Source of the DNA: Chromatiaceae bacterium | GTDB lineage: Bacteria; Pseudomonadota; Gammaproteobacteria; Chromatiales; Chromatiaceae | DNA length: 64,000 bases | Reading direction: 5' to 3' | NCBI GenBank assembly: GCA_024235395.1 | Contig: JACKMK010000002.1 | Location: 930,001 to 994,000 of the forward strand | In this document: piece by piece, positions 52,501 to 59,512 of the stretch | Layout: each line of letters opens with the position of its first letter | Position numbering within the stretch: the stretch's first letter is position 1 | Notes under the pieces: model-generated | Database searches by the model: none | Seen by the model: only the letters and a program-made list of their open reading frames with translations | What the model was told of the DNA's origin: nothing | Translations under genes and position numbers: made by a program

Positions 52501-54128
52501 TCGCGGCGCCGCTGCTCGACCTTGCGGTCAGCCCGAGCGGACGGACCTTCGTCGTCGGCAGTGGTGACCGCACCGCCCGCGTCGTCGAGCCCATGTTGCA
52601 GCGTGAGATCGCACGCATCGGTTGGCCGGGTTCGGTGCTCGCCGTCGCCTTCTCACCCGACGCACACCACGTGGCGGTAGCCGGCGCGCAGGGCGATCTG
52701 AGCGTCTGGGAGGTCGCCGACTCGGCCGCTCGGTTCGGTCTCGCAAGCAACTGGTCGAACCGCGCCGTGACCTTGAGCCCGGACGGCAGCTACCTCGCCG
52801 GATACGGCCCCGCGGGCAGCATCGAGCTGTGGCCGATCGGCGGCGATCAGGCGCGTGCGCGCGTCGCAACCGGCGACGAGGTCGCTGTCCTGCGGGTCGC
52901 CATCGACGGGGGACGCCTGGCGACCACCCACGCCGATGGCATCGCAAGGCTGTGGGATGCGAGCAGCGGTACACCCATCGCGCAGGCGCCGCGGGGTGAC
53001 GTCAACGGCCTCGCGATACCGGCCCCGGACGGTAGGCACTGGGCATTCACCGGTGAGACCCTGGAACAGCTGAATATCGTCGATCCGTCGGCCCCGTCGC
53101 AGGCGGTGACCGTTCGCCACGAGGCCGGGATCGTGCATGCAGTCTTCAGCGCCGACAGTCGATTGCTGGCGACTGCCGGGCAGGACGCCGCGGTGCGCGT
53201 GTGGGAGGTGGCGACAGGCCGACTGCGACAGGCGCTCGCTTTGGGCGGCGACGTCTCGTCCCTGGCATTCAGCCACGACGCTCAGCTGTTGGCAGTCGCC
53301 GGTGTCGACGACGTTCGGGTCTACAGGACACTCGATGGACAGCTGGCGGAGCGCATTCCCCATGCAGCCTCGTTGGTCGCGTTCAGCCACGATGACGGCT
53401 ACCTGGCGATCGCCGATCAGCACGACCTGGTGATCTGGGACCGTATCCGCGGCGAGGTGCTTGGAAGCATCGCGCACGACGCCTCCGTCTACCAGGTCGC
53501 CTTCAGCGGCGACGGAGAGACCGTGGTGACAGCAACCGGCGAACTTTTTTCTGCGCAACACCGGGTACAACGCTGGCTGTGGCAGCCAGAGGCACTGCTC
53601 GCCGAGGCCTGCACCAGGGCGACGCGCAACCTGACTCAGGCGGAATGGATACGTTACATGAGTGGCCTGAGCTATCGTCGTACCTGTCCGGATCTGCCAA
53701 TCGATCTCGCCGATGCCATGCAGCATGCGGCCGCGTTGGCAAAGGCCGGCGATCGTGACGCGGCACACGATGCCTATCGCCGTGCGGCGAGATGGGCGAT
53801 CGACGCCGGCGATGCAGCGGCCTGCAACGGCGTGTGCTGGTTGGGCGGGCTCGATGGCTTTGCCGAGACCGTGCTGCCGGCGTGTGATTGTGCGGTCGAC
53901 CTCTCGACCGAGCAGCGCGCGTTCCACCGTGACAGCCGCGCGCTTGTGCGCGCACGTTCGGGGGACCGGCTGGGTGCCGCCGAGGATCTGACCGCGTTCG
54001 TCGCCGCGCTGCGCGACGAACCCGCGATGGCCGGCATGGTCGCGCAGCGTGAGGCCTGGCTGCAGATCCTTTCCAACGGCGGCGATCCTTACGACCACGC
54101 CACGCTCGAGGCACTGCGGCGAGAGTAG
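49566..54128 (+). CDS. TIR-like / STAND NTPase with membrane segment and WD40 double propeller
   Basis: ATG 49566 gives 1520 residues; ATG 49581 is equally possible. Residues 7-140 are a TIR-like domain (DAFLSYNRRDS, then RVWIDRNALSPGESW and GPVQLQERD, with Glu82 in the position of the NADase Glu). A STAND NTPase follows: Walker A GPSGCGKTS at 197-205 and Walker B LVLVVDRLEEL with Asp291. A single membrane helix lies at about 605-626 after an Arg-rich stretch. Residues about 690-1325 carry some 15 WD40-type blades (HDGDVVDLAFSPDG and similar), enough for two propellers. The end has the LTQAEWIRYM-YRRTCPDLP signature common after such propellers. It may be a signalling or immune NTPase; no defence genes adjoin. 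Confidence 0.88.
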   Translation: MALQVMDPAYDAFLSYNRRDSAAVELLAERLVREAGLRVWIDRNALSPGESWRREIEQALNDAAAAVIIWGPHGLGPVQLQERDLAYVIRDANPDFRLIHVFLPGAEPPRASWASVDTWIRFAGGLDEQETFDRLVAALKGLATRQEFTADLPDDPAPYRGLAAFTTADAHLFFGRGDVIEQLLRQLRHAPFVAVIGPSGCGKTSLVQAGVLPRLDSNGRGPDDGRIQMLLRPGSRPLEALAAALLRVQSTDDPVGRLAQITETLAADPGAFAGLLNALFDPARPLVLVVDRLEELFGLCADPQQRAAFASAILSATSRGRVVVTMRADFYGELGALRDLADRVVAHQLYIKPLPAEAVIEVIEAPAAQVGAVFEKGLAAQLAMDALGDGEVALPLLQHTLELLWRRRRGRWLTWDAYREIGGVSGALRYHADGVIDALSDADAGIARRLLTGLVWVGEQRGAVAARPIAKVELLNRFADPARAEGVLQRLADERLVVIRADAGGAMADIAHDTLPLYWSRLRTWVDADRAFLQWRERLRLVMSEWQRLDQDPASLLHGSALLEAERWQTEQAVELGAGERRFIERSLAKRDSDRRARERRRRRALLAVSGALVVTALLAGLLAWQWRLAEAQTRAALAGQWAAEAQRLAGSEPDRTEQVALLAVESFNAVPSRQAYQALHAAVALMPRRVVGGLGHPASINRLRFDPAGRLLLSASDDHTVGVWDWRASRAVQRLQHAGRVNLAIFSPDGKLIASASEDDTAAVWDTASGRRLFVLPHDGDVVDLAFSPDGYYLATASHDKKARLWNLDDGTLERTFEMVRWVTAVTFSDDGRYLAIGSGSAIELWADRLRLGQGAGAAQRDRLARERPGGVLVWDIAQGSERLRLKDGQGINDVSFSPDSRLIAVASADRSATTHDLLSGEALASVQHEDGVQQVAFSPDGRYVASISASGLLLTSAVNSAKAWDPHSGQEYARVAFAAPLLDLAVSPSGRTFVVGSGDRTARVVEPMLQREIARIGWPGSVLAVAFSPDAHHVAVAGAQGDLSVWEVADSAARFGLASNWSNRAVTLSPDGSYLAGYGPAGSIELWPIGGDQARARVATGDEVAVLRVAIDGGRLATTHADGIARLWDASSGTPIAQAPRGDVNGLAIPAPDGRHWAFTGETLEQLNIVDPSAPSQAVTVRHEAGIVHAVFSADSRLLATAGQDAAVRVWEVATGRLRQALALGGDVSSLAFSHDAQLLAVAGVDDVRVYRTLDGQLAERIPHAASLVAFSHDDGYLAIADQHDLVIWDRIRGEVLGSIAHDASVYQVAFSGDGETVVTATGELFSAQHRVQRWLWQPEALLAEACTRATRNLTQAEWIRYMSGLSYRRTCPDLPIDLADAMQHAAALAKAGDRDAAHDAYRRAARWAIDAGDAAACNGVCWLGGLDGFAETVLPACDCAVDLSTEQRAFHRDSRALVRARSGDRLGAAEDLTAFVAALRDEPAMAGMVAQREAWLQILSNGGDPYDHATLEALRRE

Positions 54129-54217
54129 CGCCGTGAATGGGAAGGCATGCGCGCCGCCGTGTCGGGTTCGGCGATCGGCCGCTGGCTAGGCGATGACATC
54201 GGCCGTCAAAACCCCAA

Positions 54218-54245
54218 TTTACATGCGGGATAAGGTGCCTATACT
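54218..54245 (+). promoter_or_regulatory. Sigma-70 promoter for the GT41 gene
   Basis: TTTACA (54218-54223), a 16-base spacer and TATACT (54240-54245), 27 bases before ATG 54273. Each box matches consensus at five of six positions, so this gene is probably transcribed separately from the TIR-STAND gene. Confidence 0.65.
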
Positions 54246-54272
54246 GGGGCCGCCCAACAAAGGTATCCGCGC

Positions 54273-56411
54273 ATGTCCGGTGAAACCGATATCGAACAGG
54301 CCCGTCGCGCCATACAACTGGGAGATCGCCCGTCTGCGGCGCGCATCTGCGGCGACATCCTGGGTAAACAGGCCGATCATATCGAGGCGCTGCAGTTGCT
54401 CTGCGGCATTGCCGAGCCAGGCGAGGCGGATACCGTGATTGGGTATCTGAAACGCGCGCTCGCGCTCGACGGTGACGCGCACACAGTGCACTTTCTTCTC
54501 GGAGACATGTACGCGACGGCGGGTGACGTCGCTGCCGCGGAGCGTGCGTTTCAGGTCGTCATAGACGCACAGCCGGGTGTGGCGGCACCCTGGGTGCGGC
54601 TCGGCGATGCCATGCGCCGAACCGGTCACAGCGACGAGGCGATCTCTGCGTATCGGGAGGCGGTTTCGATCGAAACCGACAGTGCCGATGCCTGGGCGCG
54701 ACTGGGCCTGGTGTTCCTCGAGCGGGGGCAGGCCGGCGACGCGATGATGGCGCTCAGGCGCGCACTGAAGCAACGCGCGAACGATTCAGAGACGCGGCAG
54801 GCACTGGCGATCGCGCTACAGCGCCTGGGTCGGGGCGGCGAGGCGATCGGCGTCCTGCAGGAGGCGGTGCGTCTGGATCCCCGGTCGGCATCGAACTACG
54901 AACGACTCGGCGACCTGCTGCTCGATGAAGGTCGCCTGGTCGACGCCGGGGCGGCATATCAACAGGCGGTCAGTGGGAGTCCGGAACTGGCATCGGCGCA
55001 CTACGGTGCCGCCCGTGCGGAGGAAAGGTCTGGAAACCTCGAAGCAGCGGCCGCTGGATATCGACATGCGCTCGAGTTGCAACCCGATTCTGCCGACTAC
55101 TGGCTGAGCCTGCTGCTGACCCGGCAGCGCCTGTGTGACTGGGATGGCGTGGAACAGATGCAGGCGCAGCTCGCGACCGGGCCTTCTGCGTTCATCGTGC
55201 CACCGCTCGCGGCCGTGTCGCTCGGCCTGCCTGCCGTGCAGCAGCGGCAGATCGCCACCCGCTTTGCCGAATCACTGCGTGTCGAACAGGCGCGACCGCC
55301 GGCATCGGTGTTCAGCATGCGTCCGATCAGGATCGGGTATCTGTCGAGCGGTCTATCGGACGATGCCGTGGGCAGGGCGGCGGCTGCGCTGATCGAACGG
55401 CATGATCGCAACCAGTTTCGGGTTGCGGTATTCAACTGCGGACCGGCCGATAAAGGCGAGGTCCAGCGACGCATCAGGCGCGCGGCCGACGAGGTCGTCG
55501 ATATCCGGTTTCATTCGCCAGCGGCGGCGGTGCGCGAGATACGCGCCCGCGGTGTGCAGGTCTTGGTCGATCTGGGCGGCTATGGAAGGGATGCGCGTCC
55601 GGAGATCCTCGCACCGCGCGTGGCGCCGTTGCAGATCGGTCTGTTCGGTTACCGTGGCACCCTGGGAGCGGACTTCGAGGACTACCTGGTCGTCGACGAC
55701 TACCTGGTGCCCGAGGAGGCAGCGCCGCTCTACACGGAACGGTTGCTGCGAATGCCGCGCGGGTTGTTCGTTGCCGACGTGCCGCAGCCGGCGGTGGTCG
55801 CGCGCGAGGCGTGCGACCTGCCCGACGATGCCTTCGTGTTCTGCTGTTTCGACGATGCACGCAAGATCAGTCGCCAAATCTTCGACATCTGGATGCAACT
55901 GCTGGACGTGATGCCGGGCAGTGTGCTGTGGCTCGAGGAGCGTAGCAGGGACAGCAGTGCGCGACTGTGCGACGCGGCAAGGCAACGCGGGATCGATCCA
56001 CAACGCCTGCGGTTCTCCGCGGTCACCGATCTGCCGTCCACGCTGGGAAGGTACGCACATGCGCATCTCTGCCTCGACACCTATCCCTGCAGTGCCGGGA
56101 CCACGGCGCTTCACGCACTGATCGCGGGCTGCCCGTTGTTGACCTGCTCCGGCGACAGTTACGTGACGCGCACCGCCGGCAGCGTGCTGAGGCAGCTTGG
56201 TCTGGATGCGTTGATCACCAGCGACCTCGGCGACTACCTGGGCCTGGCGAAAGCGTTGTCCGCGGATATGCCGCGTCTCGCCGCCGTGCGTGCGCAGCTC
56301 GAAGAGCGCCTCGATGACGCACCGTTCACGGACCTGCAAGGGTTTACCGAGTCGCTCGAGCGCGCATTCGACAACATGTTGCGGCACGGTGCCGAAGGGA
56401 AGGACGCCTGA
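54273..56411 (+). CDS. TPR plus GT41 (O-GlcNAc-transferase-like) protein
   Basis: 712 residues. About eight TPR units fill residues 1-300; the SPINDLY/OGT-type GT-B domain spans about 330-700. Family landmarks: IRIGYLSSGLSDDAVG, QVLVDLGGYGRDARPEILAPRVAPLQ, LGADFEDYLVVDDYLVP, FCCFDDARKISRQIFDIWMQLL with the nucleotide-binding Lys, and LCLDTYPCSAGTTALHALIAGCPLLT. The first motif lacks the catalytic-type His usually in SSDFxxHxVG, so activity is uncertain. Possible role: glycosylation of proteins such as the surface repeat proteins nearby. Cytoplasmic, no signal peptide. Confidence 0.85.
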   Translation: MSGETDIEQARRAIQLGDRPSAARICGDILGKQADHIEALQLLCGIAEPGEADTVIGYLKRALALDGDAHTVHFLLGDMYATAGDVAAAERAFQVVIDAQPGVAAPWVRLGDAMRRTGHSDEAISAYREAVSIETDSADAWARLGLVFLERGQAGDAMMALRRALKQRANDSETRQALAIALQRLGRGGEAIGVLQEAVRLDPRSASNYERLGDLLLDEGRLVDAGAAYQQAVSGSPELASAHYGAARAEERSGNLEAAAAGYRHALELQPDSADYWLSLLLTRQRLCDWDGVEQMQAQLATGPSAFIVPPLAAVSLGLPAVQQRQIATRFAESLRVEQARPPASVFSMRPIRIGYLSSGLSDDAVGRAAAALIERHDRNQFRVAVFNCGPADKGEVQRRIRRAADEVVDIRFHSPAAAVREIRARGVQVLVDLGGYGRDARPEILAPRVAPLQIGLFGYRGTLGADFEDYLVVDDYLVPEEAAPLYTERLLRMPRGLFVADVPQPAVVAREACDLPDDAFVFCCFDDARKISRQIFDIWMQLLDVMPGSVLWLEERSRDSSARLCDAARQRGIDPQRLRFSAVTDLPSTLGRYAHAHLCLDTYPCSAGTTALHALIAGCPLLTCSGDSYVTRTAGSVLRQLGLDALITSDLGDYLGLAKALSADMPRLAAVRAQLEERLDDAPFTDLQGFTESLERAFDNMLRHGAEGKDA

Positions 56412-56486
56412 TCCTGGCCACTGTCGCGGTGCCGAGCACCATGGGCGGCCTGGTGCTGCCGACTGCGCTCAGCGTTGAGTGCTGCG

Positions 56487-57071
56487 TCAGTCGCCGTCCA
56501 GTGGCTTGATCGCGTCGAGCATTGCGTCGAAACCCGCTTCCAGGGTGTCGACCAACACGGTATCGCCATGCAGTTGGATCGTGACCAGTCCCTTGTGCGT
56601 CTGCAACAGCGCAGCCACCAACGTCTGGTCGGGTTTGCCGGTACCGCCCGGACCGGCGCCGATCCCGCGCGCATAGCTGCCCTGCAGGCGGACCCGCGTG
56701 ATCGGCAGACCTGAAGGCGACAGTTTCGAGATCCGCGGTTCGGGCAGGGTCCCATCGGCACGGTGGAACTGCGATCGCCAACGGGCGATGTTGGCTTCGG
56801 CGCTGCCGCCCTGTCCCGGCCCAAAATAATAGAAGATCAGCTCGGCGGTTTGTTTGCCGGCTTCATCCTGGGTCGCAAACTGCGCGAGTCGCATGGATGA
56901 GGAGGGGGCGGCCTGATTCCAGACCTTCGGCACATGGGTGACGAGGCCCAGAAACCGCAGTTCCTTTCCCTCTCCGGCCGGCCCGGCTAACGCGATACTG
57001 CGCGGAACGGCGGCGGCCAACAGCAGCCAGAGAAGTATCCTCGGTCGATAGTGTTTCGTGTGGATATGCAT
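56487..57071 (-). CDS. Exported protein of unknown function
   Basis: 194 residues from ATG 57071, which has GGAGGGCGTG in front; an upstream ATG at 57107 is less well placed. Signal peptide about residues 1-30 (RILLWLLLAAAVPRSIALA). The mature part starts FLGLVTHVPKVWNQ and has mixed alpha/beta character with TLVAALLQTHKGLVTIQLHGD near the end. No recognised family. It converges on the GT41 gene and lies downstream of the histidine kinase gene on the same strand. Confidence 0.7.
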   Translation of the reverse strand: MHIHTKHYRPRILLWLLLAAAVPRSIALAGPAGEGKELRFLGLVTHVPKVWNQAAPSSSMRLAQFATQDEAGKQTAELIFYYFGPGQGGSAEANIARWRSQFHRADGTLPEPRISKLSPSGLPITRVRLQGSYARGIGAGPGGTGKPDQTLVAALLQTHKGLVTIQLHGDTVLVDTLEAGFDAMLDAIKPLDGD

Positions 57072-57155
57072 CACGCCCTCCGATCCGCCCGATTTCCTTG
57101 CGTGCATTGTCGCACGCCGATCATATGGGCAAGGTGAGTCATGGAGCGGTTGGCG

Positions 57156-59105
57156 TCAATCGGGCGCTTCGCGGCATTTCAGCCACATGCCGAGGGTGGC
57201 GTAGAACTCGTCGGCCTCGACCGGCTTTTCGATGAAGTCATTCATGCCTGCGCTGAGACAGCGCTCGCGATTCTCGTCGAATGCGTTTGCCGTGACGGCA
57301 AGGATCGGCAGGTGCAGCAGGCGATGTTGCTTGCGCATCTCCTTGACGGCGGTCACGCCGTCCATGTTCGGCATATGCACGTCCATCAGCACGAGGGCAT
57401 GGCGTTCCGGATCGACCAGTTCGAGCGCCTGCTGGCCGTCTCCGGCAATCTCGGCGGTCAGGCCGACGGCGTCCAGCAGATCGCTGATCACCAGCTGGTT
57501 CACCGCATCGTCCTCGACGACCAATATGCGCATCCCGGCGCACAGATCGTGCAGCTGCGCATTGTCAGGTGTCTCGGGCTCGGCAGTCTCGATCCTGGTC
57601 GATGCGGACTCGGCCAGTGGCAGCGACAGGACGAACCAGAAAGTGCTGCCTTTGCCCGGCTGGCTCCTCACGCCGATTCGCCCGTTCATCATTTCGACGA
57701 TGCGCTTGCTGATTGCCAGACCGATACCGGTACCGCCGTAGTTGCGCGTCCGTGAATTGTCCACCTGTTCGAACGGTTGAAACAGTCTCGCCTGGTCGAT
57801 GGTGGCGATACCGATGCCTGTGTCCTGTACCTCGACGCGCAGCGTCACCGTGTCGTCGTGTCGATCCGTTACACGGGCGCGCACGGTGACACGTCCTTCG
57901 TGCGTGAACTTGACCGCGTTGCTCATGAGGTTCAACAGCACCTGGCCCAGACGCTGTGGATCGCCGGTGACCACGAGGTCGTCCAGGTCCCCGGCGATCT
58001 CGGTCTCCAGGGTGAGGTTTTTGTCCTCGGCCGCGTGTTCGATCAACCGGATCTGTTTGTCCACGAGCTGCCCGACATTGAATGGCTTGCATTCGATGGT
58101 CAGGCGTTCGGCCTCGATACGGGAAAGATCCAGTACATCGGCGATGATCGCGAGCAGGTTGCGCTCGGCGGTGCGCATCTTCTCCAGGTAGTCTCGGGTG
58201 CGTGGCTCCTCCGACGACCTCAACGACAGCTCGGTGAAGCCCATGATGGCGTTCATCGGTGTGCGCAACTCGTGGCTCATATTGGCAAGAAAAGCGGTTT
58301 TCGCACGGTTTGCCGCTACCGCCACGTCTTTTGCCTGGTGAAGCGCGCGCTCATGCTCTTCGACCCGGTCCAGTAGCCGGTTGATGCCATTCGCCATCAC
58401 GCTGAATTCATACAGGTCGCTGGCGGGCAGGCGTTGCCCCGGTGGTGCGTCGCCGGTCGCGCGCAGTCGTTCAGTCGCCGTCACGATGCTGGTGATCGGG
58501 CCGATCACGTAGCGTGAAAGGGTGAACAACAGCAACAGCATTCCAACCCCGATCGCCACGATGGACACCAACAGCGTGGCAATCATCACGTGATTGCGTT
58601 CCTGCTCGACCAGGCTGAAGGGAAATCCGACGGCGATGGTGCCGACATGTGCTCCGTTAGGTTCGCTCACGGGCTGGAGTACAAAGAAATTGCCCGAGTC
58701 GAAGTGCCGCAAGAACCGTTCGCCGGTCGAGATCGCGTTGTCGATGACGCCGTCGACCCCGGTCCCGCGCGGGTTGGAGGGATCGTTGTGGAACAGGATG
58801 CGACCGTCGGGTGCGATCACCATGGCTTGGGACAGCCCTTCGTTGTGCTCGACCGCTTCGCGACACTGGTCTTCGAAGCCCTGCAACTGGTCGAGTGCGA
58901 TGCCCAGGGCGAACAGGCGCTGCAACTGGCTGTTGAGACCTCGCGCGATGGCCTCGGCACGCGACTGCTGGGCCTGTATCAGGCGTTCGTTGATCAGGTA
59001 TCCGGCGGTTACGATGGCCCCCGAGGTGGCAACCAGCAGCATCGCAAGAGCGATCAGCAGAATGCGTGTCCGCAACCCGATTTCGATACGGCTGTCTTCG
59101 CTCAC
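57156..59105 (-). CDS. Hybrid sensor histidine kinase
   Basis: 649 residues from GTG 59105 with GGAAG upstream. Membrane helix 1 is about 13-38, periplasmic sensor about 39-172, helix 2 about 174-198, then HAMP (to about 250). The H box ANMSHELRTPMN has the phosphoacceptor His278; the N, G1 and G2 boxes (LLNLMSNAVKFT, VQDTGIGIA, GGTGIGLAIS) are intact. A C-terminal receiver domain has phosphoacceptor Asp575 in VLMDVHMPNMDG. No phosphotransfer or output regulator is adjacent, so downstream partners are elsewhere. The signal is unknown. Confidence 0.93.
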   Translation of the reverse strand: MSEDSRIEIGLRTRILLIALAMLLVATSGAIVTAGYLINERLIQAQQSRAEAIARGLNSQLQRLFALGIALDQLQGFEDQCREAVEHNEGLSQAMVIAPDGRILFHNDPSNPRGTGVDGVIDNAISTGERFLRHFDSGNFFVLQPVSEPNGAHVGTIAVGFPFSLVEQERNHVMIATLLVSIVAIGVGMLLLLFTLSRYVIGPITSIVTATERLRATGDAPPGQRLPASDLYEFSVMANGINRLLDRVEEHERALHQAKDVAVAANRAKTAFLANMSHELRTPMNAIMGFTELSLRSSEEPRTRDYLEKMRTAERNLLAIIADVLDLSRIEAERLTIECKPFNVGQLVDKQIRLIEHAAEDKNLTLETEIAGDLDDLVVTGDPQRLGQVLLNLMSNAVKFTHEGRVTVRARVTDRHDDTVTLRVEVQDTGIGIATIDQARLFQPFEQVDNSRTRNYGGTGIGLAISKRIVEMMNGRIGVRSQPGKGSTFWFVLSLPLAESASTRIETAEPETPDNAQLHDLCAGMRILVVEDDAVNQLVISDLLDAVGLTAEIAGDGQQALELVDPERHALVLMDVHMPNMDGVTAVKEMRKQHRLLHLPILAVTANAFDENRERCLSAGMNDFIEKPVEADEFYATLGMWLKCREAPD

Positions 59106-59512
59106 AGTGGCGTCTTCCGGTCCCTTTCGCTGTTGCTCAGACCTTTGAAGCGGTGCGTGGGTGATGCGGAAGGATCATCGCTAATGTTGCAATTCAACGG
59201 TTTCTGCCGGTGTGCCGAGCGCAGCGGGTCCTTGCGCTGCCCGCCGACGTTGTCTGGAATTCCGTCGGACGCTGTTCTCGAGCCGTTAGCGGATAGTCCT
59301 ATTGGCGGCCGTTCCGCACCTTTCTTGATCGCACGGATCGAGTGGTCTGGATCCGACCCCGGGGATCTGGAACGATGCCACCCTTGGCATTTCGCTCTGC
59401 GGAGATCCGAGATCACGATCCCCGGCTTTCTGCCGCTTCGATCGACTGTCGCAATCGAAAATCGCGGTGCTTCCTTGGCGCCGCGCGGGGGAGCCGGTTG
59501 TTCGAGGTGCCC
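59106..59512. other. Gene-free stretch between histidine kinase and asnB
   Basis: About 400 bases on which no convincing ORF is seen. A long reverse-strand frame here is Arg/Ser/Pro-rich and resembles noise. It presumably holds the kinase promoter, but no clear -35/-10 pair was found. Confidence 0.4.

Noticed and set aside
59102..59416. A 104-codon reverse frame ahead of the histidine kinase
   Set aside because: Arg/Ser/Pro-rich with no ribosome site or conserved features, and it overlaps the kinase start.
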